In this document: positions 17,901-24,917 of the stretch, piece after piece
Numbering within the stretch: position 1 is the first letter of the stretch
Layout of the letters: the number at the start of each line of letters is the position of its first letter
Assembly: GCF_900119075.1 (NCBI RefSeq)
Contig: NZ_FPIP01000003.1
Span: 62,001-126,000, forward strand
Source of the DNA: Ruminococcus flavefaciens
Lineage (GTDB): Bacteria > Bacillota > Clostridia > Oscillospirales > Ruminococcaceae
DNA: 64,000 bases
Reading direction: 5' to 3'
Notes under the pieces: model-generated
Told to the model about the DNA's origin: nothing
Database searches by the model: none
The model's input: the letters and a program-made list of their open reading frames with translations, nothing else
Program-made: the position numbers and the translations under genes

Positions 17901-18414
17901 TCGCAAGGACGACAGCGGCAAGACTGCTATCGGCTATATCACCGACGGTTCTTATGTCGTTTTCCGCGGTCTCGACTTTGAGAGCGGAGCTGAGGGCTTC
18001 CGCGCAAGTGCGGCAAGCGCTACTGAGGGCGGAACTATCGAGGTCCGCATTGACGGAGCAGACGGCGAGCTCATAGGCGAGTGTACTGTTTCGGGCACAG
18101 ACGCATGGGACGCATATACAGAGACCTCCTGCAAGACCGCACAGTGTACAGGCAAGCACGACGTTTACCTTGTGTTCAAGGGAGGCGACGGATATCTGTT
18201 CAACGTTGAGGACTTCGGATTCTACGGTATCAAGGGCGATATCAACGGCGACCGCGTAGTGGATATCTTCGACATGGTACGCTACAGAAAGGCGCTCATT
18301 GAGGAGATAACTCTCAGCGGACTTGCATATTCCAATGCGGATATGAACGCAGACAATAAAAACAACGTAGCCGATATACTGCTGTTACAGAAGCAGATAC
18401 TCGGTAAGGCATAA
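14971..18414 (+). CDS. Dockerin-bearing GH95 alpha-L-fucosidase with CBM32 and CBM6-like modules
   Basis: A secreted 1147-residue enzyme. Order: signal peptide (about 1-38), GH95 N-terminal beta domain with LPLGNGRIGAMVYG and INECTVWSSGPGS, alpha/alpha-barrel catalytic part with TNINYEMNYWPAF, HHNTDLWNRTGA, WPTGGAWVSNMLY and IDGNFGFTSGVAEMLLQ, then an F5/8-type CBM32 (about 814-955), a CBM6-like module (about 960-1083) and a C-terminal type I dockerin (1086-1147). The dockerin has two Ca2+ loops, GDINGDRVVDIFD and ADMNADNKNNVAD. GH95 enzymes release alpha-1,2-L-fucose (some remove L-galactose) from mucin, milk or plant glycans by inversion. The dockerin implies attachment to a cohesin scaffold not present here. 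The gene stands alone with its own promoter and terminator. Confidence 0.93.
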   Translation: MKLKSTRKFLSVFISACMALPMVTGGAPISKLTAENTAAAAEYPHDDDLVLRYNTQAGNVNTDNAFNNDESFYKALPLGNGRIGAMVYGNCPNELIDINECTVWSSGPGSNNKEGGGNHIKEIQDLIKNGKYNDANGLVGRYLIGGGEAKYQKVGALRLNLGHENVSNYSRTLDMNDAVARTTYTANGKKYTRESFVSYPDQVMVTRITCDSAGSVSLTAGYDGLLNGGVTTDGNDTIVANGHADKDLWIDGAVYYSTRSKVIPNGGTINAGNGRVNVSGADSVVILTSVRTNFVDYKTCNGDEKGGAAADIKNAEKLSYDTLYAHHIADYQELFKRVDVELGGNTADIVSKTTPQRISEFGRSNDPKMVETLFQYGRYLMISASRDAQPMNLQGIWNKYSSPAWGSKMTTNINYEMNYWPAFTTNLGECFQPFVEKSKGLAEAGNVTARVNYGIQKGWVLHHNTDLWNRTGAIDGAWGQWPTGGAWVSNMLYDAYRFNQDEEYLADIYPVIKGSAEFLNSLMTPATINGQQYMVISPSTSPEINLPAYPNSCIDQSVTMDNGIARELFKGVAEASEILGTDEALRSMLNSKLTNIRPETIGKWGQIQEWAQDWDNKNEKHRHISHMYALYPGYEITPTDNPTTAKAASVSLNARGDDGTGWSEAWKLNCWARLEDGEHAYNLVKLLISPVNKSGRLYDNLWDAHPPFQIDGNFGFTSGVAEMLLQSQNDVITLLPALPKQWSTGHANGLCARGNFEVTEMYWENGRLDRATILSKSGGTCTVRYGGTVISFDTEKGKEYKLSGELQLENGGDILQNLAIGKDVTASGAESGDDAAQAVDGDDSTKWCHDDGLSGEWIQVDLGANYDIRRWNAKFAGTQENIKFNPRDFVIQASSDGERWTDIANVYGNTKSSCGRYTNGVSARYVRLEMKTSTQNADGGARVYELEVWGKDDKPPVPKTAFKKYGCSGYNFKYGEIRKDDSGKTAIGYITDGSYVVFRGLDFESGAEGFRASAASATEGGTIEVRIDGADGELIGECTVSGTDAWDAYTETSCKTAQCTGKHDVYLVFKGGDGYLFNVEDFGFYGIKGDINGDRVVDIFDMVRYRKALIEEITLSGLAYSNADMNADNKNNVADILLLQKQILGKA

Positions 18415-18417
18415 AAA

Positions 18418-18446
18418 ACAAGGGCGCTATGCGCCCTTGTTTTTTA
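18418..18446 (+). terminator. Intrinsic terminator of the GH95 gene
   Basis: ACAAGGGCGC/GCGCCCTTGT stem with T-tracts on both sides, so it could work in either direction. Confidence 0.9.
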
Positions 18447-18529
18447 TATTATAAGTAAGTAGAAAGTAGTGAGTAGCGAGTAGAAAAAACAGCGCCCTCG
18501 CCGTTCCATACAATTTCGTATTATGCATT

Positions 18530-18557
18530 AAAAAGGACGGCTTTGCCGTCCTTTTTG
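18530..18557 (-). terminator. Terminator of the leucine-rich-repeat dockerin gene
   Basis: On the minus strand GGACGG/CCGTCC followed by five T. The A-run on the other side could also serve the plus strand. Confidence 0.85.
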
Positions 18558-18559
18558 CA

Positions 18560-21391
18560 TTAGTTATCTCTCATTGACTCCAGTATCTTCTTGCGGAACT
18601 CCACCATGTCGAATATATCAACATTTCCGTCGCCGTTGAGATCAGCGGACTTGGTCTGTGCCTCGTCCAGCGAAGTCATGCCCTTGATAAATCTTGACAT
18701 CATTACAAGGTCAGCCACATTGAGAGCTCCGTCGCCGTTAAGGTCGCCGTTCTTATAAACTGTCGATGTGTTTATCTCCTCGAACTTTACGCCGTACATC
18801 TTGGCATAAGCCTCTGCGGTAGAGCCTGCATAGCCGTGGATAACTGTATCAGCCAGTATTTCGCCGTTTCCTGCTACAGGCTCCTGCATAACTGTTCTGT
18901 AATAAGAATTACTGCTTACTTCCTGAAGTCCTTTTATCTTGTTCTCAACGATCTCGATGTGCTGTGGAGGGATAGTCCAATAACCTGCACATATCTCGCA
19001 ATCGGGATCGTAGATATAGATATCCTTCATGTACTTAGCGTTCTTGAATGCGTCAGCCTCAATAACATGGGAGTAAACGTCGGCTCTCTTTACATTGTTG
19101 TTGCAGCCAACCATTTCCCAGCTCATTTTTGTAATGCTCTTGGGGACAGCTATGTAACCGGCAGCGTTTAATTTAGCAACGCCTATAGTGCCTTCCTTGA
19201 TATTTGCAGGCTTTGATTTTTCCGGCGCAACTTCAGTGACACCAACGCACCAGTTTCCGAGATAATCGAGTCCGTCTTCTGACTTGACAGCAGGAACGTC
19301 AAGGAATGCATTATAACCGATATGATTTACACTGTCAGGGATAGAAATATCTTTGATACCTGTGCAGCCTATGAAAGCATAGTCGCCGATAACATCAAGA
19401 TTTTCGGGGAGATTTATGCTTGTGATCTTGCTTGAGGCAAAAGATTTTTTTCCGATAATTTCAACGCTGTCGGGGAGCTCGATGCTCTCAACATTGTCAA
19501 GGCTGTAGAACGCAAAGCTGTCTATTACCTTTACGCCGTCGGGAACGACTATCTTCTTGCCTGCGTATCTTGACGGGACTTTTATGAGTTTTGTCATGTC
19601 CTTGCTGTAGATGATACCGTCAACCGATGTGAGATAAGGATTGTCCTTGTCCACATTGTAGTATGCCACATTATCCTCGGCGGAGTCCACCTGATGAACA
19701 TAGCGCTCAGCAGTTGCAGGGATATTTATCTTATCCGCATTTGCAAGAGTTACGAATATATCCTTTACGGGAGCACCGTCTGCTTCGGGAGCTATGGTGA
19801 TCTCTTTTATTGTATCACCGTTGTTAATGTATACATTTGCTGTAGCATAGGTATCCATGTACTTCTTGTAGGTAACGCCTGCGTCATCATCGTTTATTAT
19901 TGTAGGCTTGAGATCGTCTCTGACCTCCAGCGGCTTGAACATTCTTCTGTACTTTACAGCGTAGTCCTCGGCTGTAGAGCCAGGTGCACCGTAGATAAGA
20001 GTGTCGACCTTAGTACGTGCGCCTATCTTTATAGGTGCCGAGTGTACAGTGCCCTCAACAGGCTGAGCTATTGCAAAGCTCGAGTTATCCTTCTGTATCT
20101 TCTCATCGAGCGCAGCCATTTTCTGAACGTAATCATCGTCGTTGCTGATATCTTCATCAAGCTCGATAAGCTCTGTATTTATTGCTTTTTGTACTGTTTT
20201 TGAGCCCGAACTCGATGAAGAAACCGTAGTTCTGCCCAGCTTGTATTCTGTTGGCTGTTCTTCCTTATCGCTCGGAACAAAGGAATCGTCGTGCTCGACC
20301 CAGTATGCAGGCAGAGCTGTTTTGGAATCTGTTATCTTGCATTTAGGATCGTATATTTCGATACCCTTGATGCCGTTTATAGCAAGACAGCGATCGGGTA
20401 TAGTGTCGTTGTGGAAGGAAACAAAATCAATATCATAATTCTGTCCCAGACCGATAATAAGAGATTCTGTGATATGCTTTACAGAGCTTGGCACATTGAT
20501 CCATTTCATGCTGTATCTCTCAGAGAAAATTCCGCAGGCTGTACCCACAGTGCCCTTTCTGATATCGCCCTGCAGTATATTCTTGTCCGATCCTACAGCC
20601 CAGTTGTCAACATAATGTATGCCGTTATAGTTCTCAACGCAGGCAGTATCCTTGAATACGCCCTCATACATTTCCTCTAAGCTGTCGGGCAGGTCAACGC
20701 TTTCCAGCGATGAGCAGCCTGCAAATGCAAAGAAGCCGATAGCCTTGAGCTTCTGTGAGAAGTTTACCTCGGTAAGACCGCTGCAGCCCCAGAAAGCAGA
20801 GGGATATATCTTCTCTACATTTGCACCCATAGTTACCTTTTTGAGGTCACGGCAGCAGGCAAGAGCTCCGCGGTCGATACTTACTGTCTCGTCAGGGATA
20901 GTAAGCTCGGTCTTGCCGCCTGCGCTGGGGCAAGCCACAAGCTCCTTCATATCCTTGGTATAGATGACTCCGTCAACAGCAGAGAAGTACTTGTTGTCCT
21001 CGGGAACAGTAATCTCTTCAATCCCCTCTATTGCAATGTATATCCAGTCAAATACAGCGGTATTCTTGGAAAGATTGATCTTCTTCAGCTTTTTGCAGTT
21101 AGTGAAAGGATCATCTGTCAACCCCACGACAGGCAGCTCCTTGTAGGTCTCGGGAACGGTGAATTCCTCGATATCTTCCTTGTCGACCTTGGTTATTACA
21201 GCAAAACTGTTGTATACGTAATAGGTTATACCGTCAGCCTCGGAGAGCGAATGAGCGCCGTCAAGGTCGAAATCTTCCGTTTGTGTGCTTGCGGTAGCTG
21301 TCAGAACAGTTTCTGCGAAAGCAGGTGCGGCTGTGCCTAAAGAACCGCAGATGAAAGAAAGAGCAGCGAGTGTTGAGATGATCTTTTTCAT
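18560..21391 (-). CDS. Secreted leucine-rich-repeat (BspA-type) protein with C-terminal dockerin
   Basis: A 943-residue protein with a signal peptide (MKKIISTLAALS..AFA, cleavage near 27). Two blocks of BspA/LRR_5 repeats (about 85-330 and 590-790) contain units such as ITVPEDNKYFSAVDGVIYT, LESVDLPDSLEEM and VESIELPDSVEIIG. The two blocks resemble each other in order (DGVIYSKDM, LPDS, then NWxVG and GTxG), suggesting internal duplication. The C-terminus is a dockerin with GDLNGDGALNVAD and ADLNGDGNVDIFD. BspA-type repeats act in adhesion and protein binding, so this is probably a non-catalytic cell-surface or cellulosome component. It has its own promoter (21444-21472) with a palindrome in the leader. 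Confidence 0.88.
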   Translation of the reverse strand: MKKIISTLAALSFICGSLGTAAPAFAETVLTATASTQTEDFDLDGAHSLSEADGITYYVYNSFAVITKVDKEDIEEFTVPETYKELPVVGLTDDPFTNCKKLKKINLSKNTAVFDWIYIAIEGIEEITVPEDNKYFSAVDGVIYTKDMKELVACPSAGGKTELTIPDETVSIDRGALACCRDLKKVTMGANVEKIYPSAFWGCSGLTEVNFSQKLKAIGFFAFAGCSSLESVDLPDSLEEMYEGVFKDTACVENYNGIHYVDNWAVGSDKNILQGDIRKGTVGTACGIFSERYSMKWINVPSSVKHITESLIIGLGQNYDIDFVSFHNDTIPDRCLAINGIKGIEIYDPKCKITDSKTALPAYWVEHDDSFVPSDKEEQPTEYKLGRTTVSSSSSGSKTVQKAINTELIELDEDISNDDDYVQKMAALDEKIQKDNSSFAIAQPVEGTVHSAPIKIGARTKVDTLIYGAPGSTAEDYAVKYRRMFKPLEVRDDLKPTIINDDDAGVTYKKYMDTYATANVYINNGDTIKEITIAPEADGAPVKDIFVTLANADKINIPATAERYVHQVDSAEDNVAYYNVDKDNPYLTSVDGIIYSKDMTKLIKVPSRYAGKKIVVPDGVKVIDSFAFYSLDNVESIELPDSVEIIGKKSFASSKITSINLPENLDVIGDYAFIGCTGIKDISIPDSVNHIGYNAFLDVPAVKSEDGLDYLGNWCVGVTEVAPEKSKPANIKEGTIGVAKLNAAGYIAVPKSITKMSWEMVGCNNNVKRADVYSHVIEADAFKNAKYMKDIYIYDPDCEICAGYWTIPPQHIEIVENKIKGLQEVSSNSYYRTVMQEPVAGNGEILADTVIHGYAGSTAEAYAKMYGVKFEEINTSTVYKNGDLNGDGALNVADLVMMSRFIKGMTSLDEAQTKSADLNGDGNVDIFDMVEFRKKILESMRDN

Positions 21392-21414
21392 AATAATAAC
21401 CTCCTATATCATTT

Positions 21415-21426
21415 TGCCATATGGCA
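21415..21426. promoter_or_regulatory. Palindrome in the leader of the LRR gene
   Basis: TGCCATATGGCA is a perfect 12-base palindrome between the minus-strand promoter and the AGGAGG site; it could be an operator or a small RNA hairpin. Confidence 0.45.
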
Positions 21427-21443
21427 GTTTGATCGTACTATAT

Positions 21444-21472
21444 ATTATAACATATATCAATTTTTATGTCAA
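21444..21472 (-). promoter_or_regulatory. Consensus promoter of the LRR dockerin gene
   Basis: On the minus strand TTGACA, 17-base spacer, TATAAT, about 55 bases before the start codon. Confidence 0.88.
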
Positions 21473-21493
21473 TATTTACAACAGAATAAAGAC

Positions 21494-21538
21494 TCAGGGC
21501 TTTGCGTGTGCTGCGGATAAACTAATGATTTTTTTCAT
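21494..21538 (-). pseudogene. 14-codon remnant of a secreted-protein gene start, or leader peptide
   Basis: An ATG with a perfect AGGAGG site opens the frame MKKIISLSAAHAKP and then stops with TGA. The first codons match the start of the LRR gene's signal peptide (MKKIIS), and the ribosome-site context is also alike. It has its own perfect promoter (21615-21643). I read it as the truncated 5' end of a duplicated secreted-protein gene; a regulatory leader peptide is the alternative. Confidence 0.4.
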
Positions 21539-21569
21539 GATATAAACCTCCTAATAATCCCTGAGAGTT

Positions 21570-21594
21570 ATATGAACTCAAATTGAGTTCATAT
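21570..21594. promoter_or_regulatory. 25-base perfect inverted repeat (operator or leader hairpin)
   Basis: Twelve-base arms ATATGAACTCAA and TTGAGTTCATAT around a single central A. It lies just downstream of the -10 of promoter 21615-21643, where a repressor would block transcription. Confidence 0.55.
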
Positions 21595-21614
21595 GAACCT
21601 CTCACGTGTAAGGT

Positions 21615-21643
21615 ATTATATCATAAAGAAATAAAAATGTCAA
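21615..21643 (-). promoter_or_regulatory. Consensus promoter upstream of the mini reading frame
   Basis: On the minus strand TTGACA, 17-base spacer, TATAAT. It reads toward the 14-codon frame and on to the LRR gene. Confidence 0.8.
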
Positions 21644-21794
21644 GTTTTTAATCAAAAAAATTTTTTTACATGATTTTTCCTGTTTTGCGTTGTTTTTATA
21701 TATTTGGTTAGCTTGTGATAACAATTTTTGCTTTTATGATATTTATTTCCGCACGGTCAGTCTGAGCATTGACATATCGCAGTGTGCGTCCATG

Positions 21795-21825
21795 TATATT
21801 AAGTAATATAGGTGAATTTTTCACC
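21795..21825. promoter_or_regulatory. Two adjacent palindromes upstream of the agrB promoter
   Basis: TATATTAAGTAATATA (7-base arms, 21795-21810) is followed at once by GGTGAATTTTTCACC (6-base arms, 21811-21825). The pair ends 7 bases before the -35 box, a position suited to an activator or repressor. Confidence 0.45.
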
Positions 21826-21832
21826 GAGATTA

Positions 21833-21860
21833 TTGACTTTTTGCTAATTTGTGATATAAT
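21833..21860 (+). promoter_or_regulatory. Promoter of agrB-agrA-agrC
   Basis: TTGACT, 16-base spacer, TATAAT. The first bases of the spacer (TTTTG) and its short length are shared with the agrD promoter at 24673-24700. Confidence 0.8.
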
Positions 21861-21902
21861 TAAACTGATTAGTAATTCGTGTATGGGATACAGGATATAG
21901 AG

Positions 21903-22487
21903 ATGGACAAATTAATAGATTCGATCATGGAAAAGCTTCTCAGCGACGGCTATGTCAGAGAAGATGAGGCGGAGATAGTTCGGTTCGGACTTGAGCTGAA
22001 CATCATGAAGGTGCTCATATCTTCTGCTATGCTCATTGCTGCCGTCATATTCGGCAGTACTCCTGCGGCGCTTGTTTTTATGGCTGTGTATCCGCCTCTG
22101 CGCTCATGCTGCGGCGGCTATCATGCAAAAACGAGGACCGCCTGCTTTATATTGTCCATGGCTGCAATGAGCTCTGTTATTGCGGCTTCTCGTCTTATGC
22201 CTGCAAGGGCTTCGCTGTATGCGGCAGCGGCTATGTATGCTGCCGGATTACTGTGCATTATCCTGTTAGCGCCTGTGGAAAGCCGGAACAAGCCCTTTGA
22301 CGACAAAGAGCGCAGGGTGTTCCGCAGACGTTCCCTTATCGCCGCTGCAATATCTGCGGCAGTGATAGCTGTATTATTCCTTTTTAAGGCACATCGGCTT
22401 ATGACAGCGGCTGCCATGGCAGTATTCTTTACAGGGATAATGCTTCCGGCAGGCATATTCTCCAACAGGAAAGGAGCATTGAAATGA
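21903..22487 (+). CDS. agrB: AgrB-family membrane cysteine protease processing the autoinducer peptide
   Basis: A 194-residue membrane protein. AgrB cuts the C-terminal tail of AgrD and closes the thiolactone ring. The hallmark RSCCGGYHAKTRTAC is present; the catalytic pair is His74 and Cys81 (seven apart, as in the family). At least four hydrophobic segments follow the amphipathic N-terminus. The start at 21903 (MDKLIDSIMEKL) follows AGGATATAGAG; an earlier in-frame ATG at 21879 has no ribosome site. The stop overlaps the agrA start by 4 bases, which implies translational coupling. Confidence 0.92.
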   Translation: MDKLIDSIMEKLLSDGYVREDEAEIVRFGLELNIMKVLISSAMLIAAVIFGSTPAALVFMAVYPPLRSCCGGYHAKTRTACFILSMAAMSSVIAASRLMPARASLYAAAAMYAAGLLCIILLAPVESRNKPFDDKERRVFRRRSLIAAAISAAVIAVLFLFKAHRLMTAAAMAVFFTGIMLPAGIFSNRKGALK

Positions 22488-23209
22488 TTTCCATTGCTAT
22501 ATGCGACGATGATAAGGACGTTATCGCGCAGATAAAGGGGCGTATCTCAAAATACAGCACCGACCATTCTGTAGAGTTTGATGTCCACAGCTTCCGCTGC
22601 GGCGAAAAGCTCCTTGAGACGGAAATGAACTACGACCTTATCTTTCTTGACATCGAAATGAGCGGTATCGACGGACTCAAGACTGCTCAGGCAATACGTC
22701 AGATAGACCGCCGCTCAAGGATAGTCTATGTCACAAACCATTCGGAATTCGCGCTGAGGAGCTATTCAGTACATCCCTTTGACTTTGTGGTAAAGCCCTT
22801 TGAGGACGTGAGGATAGACAACGTTCTTGACGAGCTCATGCGCTATCTTGCGGAGAACTCCGAAAAGGACGTGGTGATACAGCTTAAGGGCGAGGACGGA
22901 CCTCTGCTGCTTACGCTGAAAAATATATATGTCTTTGAATATACGGGAAACCGCCGCATAACGGTATACACAAAATCGGAAAAATACCGCATAAGAGGGA
23001 GCCTTTCCGATGTTTTTGCACTGATAAACTCAGAGAGCTTCGTTTCTCCCCATAAAAGCTTTATAATAAATATGGAGCACATAGATAAACTCAACAACTT
23101 TACACTATACACTACAAACGGCCTTGAAATACCCGTAGCTCAGAAAAAGCTCAAGGAGTTTCAGAACGAATTCAGCCGCTTCATCAAACATTACATAAGA
23201 CAGGAGTAA
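22484..23209 (+). CDS. agrA: LytTR-family response regulator (AgrA-like)
   Basis: A 241-residue response regulator. The receiver domain (1-125) has the acidic cluster CDDDKD, the phosphorylation site Asp56 in LIFLDIEMSGIDG, and the switch Lys in VVKPFED. The LytTR DNA-binding domain (about 137-238) has FVSPHKSFIINMEHIDKL. By family, phosphorylation by the AgrC kinase leads to binding of direct repeats upstream of target promoters, probably including those of agrB and agrD. The ATG overlaps agrB by 4 bases and agrC begins 3 bases after the stop. Confidence 0.92.
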   Translation: MISIAICDDDKDVIAQIKGRISKYSTDHSVEFDVHSFRCGEKLLETEMNYDLIFLDIEMSGIDGLKTAQAIRQIDRRSRIVYVTNHSEFALRSYSVHPFDFVVKPFEDVRIDNVLDELMRYLAENSEKDVVIQLKGEDGPLLLTLKNIYVFEYTGNRRITVYTKSEKYRIRGSLSDVFALINSESFVSPHKSFIINMEHIDKLNNFTLYTTNGLEIPVAQKKLKEFQNEFSRFIKHYIRQE

Positions 23210-23212
23210 GCT

Positions 23213-24544
23213 ATGTTTTTTGCAGCTAATTTTATTTCTTCGGCAGCTCTGTATATCTTTGCGTTCGTCACCTTTGACAAGATATATGAATCCAGAAATC
23301 GTTCAACAGTGTTTAAAATAGCATATGCAGTTATTGCGGCTTTGCTGCACGCTGGCGTTAATTCCCTTGCGATACCTGTTTTTAATATTTCCTTTGCATA
23401 TGTATCACTGCTCGTACTGACGATATTGTTCTACAAGCCTAAATATCTGAATTTCCTGATATACAACGCCATATTCCTTGTTATCATGGTCATAATAGAA
23501 ATGCTGGCGATGATGATACTGTCGTTTATGATAAACGTACAGCCTCAGGAAGTACAGAACTCGCTGAATCTCTATATTGCAGGCTCTGTGCTGAGCTGGA
23601 TATTTATGATAGCCATTGCAAAATGCTTCATACTTTATATTTCCGAAGGCGGATTCAGCTCCATAAGGACACAGGAGATCATAATGTTCCTTATCCTTAT
23701 TATAGGAGAGATAGCAGTATTCCATTTTATGTGCAAGTTCATAATGAAGACACAGGCAGGCTACGGCATTGTCATTACCCTTTTCATATTCCTTGCGCTG
23801 GATCTGTATCTTACATATCTCCTGAGGACTCTTTCAAAGGCGTACAAAACCGAACGAGAGCTGGAACTGGTATCTCAGCAGTCAGTATTGCAGCTCAAAG
23901 CCTATAAGGAGCTCAACGACAAGTATAACGCTTCAAGGCGCGTTATCCACGATGTAAAGAAGCACATCGCCTCTCTTGAAGGGCTTATCAATGCCAACAA
24001 GGCAGAGGAGGCAGGACGTTACAAGGGTATGCTCATAGCCGAGCTGGACAAGCTCATGCCGCGGTTTGAGTGTGATGATCCCATTCTCACGGTGGTTATC
24101 AATAATAAGCTCGATACTGCGGAATCCATGAACGTTGACTTCCGTGTTGACGCAGAATACACCGACATCGGCTTTATTTCGAGCCTTGACGTTACGGCTA
24201 TATTCTCAAATCTGCTTGACAACGCCTTTGAGGCCTGCAGCGAGCTCCCTGAGGAAAAGCGCCATGTATGGCTGTCCATTACCCGCAGAAACTATTTCGT
24301 TTTCATTTATCTCGAAAACAGCTTTGACAAGGTAATGCTCACCGCGCAGAACGAATTCAAAAGCACCAAAAAGGATCACCACGGAATAGGACTTTCCAAT
24401 ATCCGCAGTGCTTGTGAAAAATATAACGGCAGCTTTAACGCCCACGTTGAGAACGAACTTTTCATCACCGAGCTGCTCATTCCTATCCCCGACGACAAGG
24501 AGGGAAAGCAGGCGGAGAAAGTCTCTGAAAAGACAGCGGTATGA
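23213..24544 (+). CDS. agrC: GHKL sensor histidine kinase (AgrC-like)
   Basis: A 443-residue membrane sensor. Six or seven hydrophobic segments fill residues 1-205. A linker coiled coil leads to the phospho-acceptor motif SRRVIHDVKKHIASLEG (His near 246). The ATPase domain has the N box FSNLLDNAFEAC and the G box GIGLSNIRSACEKYNG. This is the architecture of AgrC/ComD-type peptide receptors (HATPase_c_5). It is coupled to agrA and should sense the peptide made from agrD. Confidence 0.92.
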   Translation: MFFAANFISSAALYIFAFVTFDKIYESRNRSTVFKIAYAVIAALLHAGVNSLAIPVFNISFAYVSLLVLTILFYKPKYLNFLIYNAIFLVIMVIIEMLAMMILSFMINVQPQEVQNSLNLYIAGSVLSWIFMIAIAKCFILYISEGGFSSIRTQEIIMFLILIIGEIAVFHFMCKFIMKTQAGYGIVITLFIFLALDLYLTYLLRTLSKAYKTERELELVSQQSVLQLKAYKELNDKYNASRRVIHDVKKHIASLEGLINANKAEEAGRYKGMLIAELDKLMPRFECDDPILTVVINNKLDTAESMNVDFRVDAEYTDIGFISSLDVTAIFSNLLDNAFEACSELPEEKRHVWLSITRRNYFVFIYLENSFDKVMLTAQNEFKSTKKDHHGIGLSNIRSACEKYNGSFNAHVENELFITELLIPIPDDKEGKQAEKVSEKTAV

Positions 24545-24672
24545 GCTTTTCGGAGCGGAATATGAAATAAAACGTTCAACCTGAACAAAAAAATTATTAC
24601 TGTCAGAAAATTACCGTTAAAGATGAACTATAAGGATAAAAATGCAAATAAACGGCGTTTAGTGCAAAGGTA

Positions 24673-24700
24673 TTGACTTTTTGGGTTTCAGAAATATAAT
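24673..24700 (+). promoter_or_regulatory. Separate promoter of agrD
   Basis: TTGACT, 16-base spacer, TATAAT, closely resembling the agrB promoter. Upstream lie ACTGTCAGA and ACCGTTAAAG (about 24599-24622), which look like LytTR half-sites; a further ACCGTTCAG occurs at about 25012. Confidence 0.75.
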
Positions 24701-24761
24701 AATATACATAGGCGTCGCCCCAAAGGTGCCTGCACTATCATTATTCAGGAGGTATTTCTAC

Positions 24762-24917
24762 ATGAAGGTAACTCGGAATACTGTCAAATCAAAAATAATG
24801 AAGACAATCGTTTCAAAATCTGTAAAGGCAGCAGAGCAGAATGCAAATTCCGCTTGCTTATGGTTTTTTAATCAACCAGAGCCCCCCAAGGATCTCAAGA
24901 AACTCAGAAAATTTTAA
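24762..24917 (+). CDS. agrD: AgrD-type autoinducing peptide precursor
   Basis: A 51-residue peptide with an AGGAGG site nine bases before the ATG. Three parts fit AgrD: a basic amphipathic N-terminal leader (residues 1-28, rich in K, T and V), a core NSACLWFF with Cys32 and four following residues (ring C32-F36), and a charged tail NQPEPPKDLKKLRKF. The tail aligns position by position with the S. aureus AgrD tail DEVEVPKELTQLHE, notably the conserved E-x-P-K-[DE]-L. The predicted signal is a thiolactone closed between Cys32 and Phe36 with a short N-terminal extension. Its place after agrC, with its own promoter, departs from the usual agrBDCA order. Confidence 0.88.
   Translation: MKVTRNTVKSKIMKTIVSKSVKAAEQNANSACLWFFNQPEPPKDLKKLRKF

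Noticed and set aside
17461-18159. Minus-strand open frame of 232 codons inside the GH95 gene
   Set aside because: It mirrors the CBM and dockerin codons and shows no domain.
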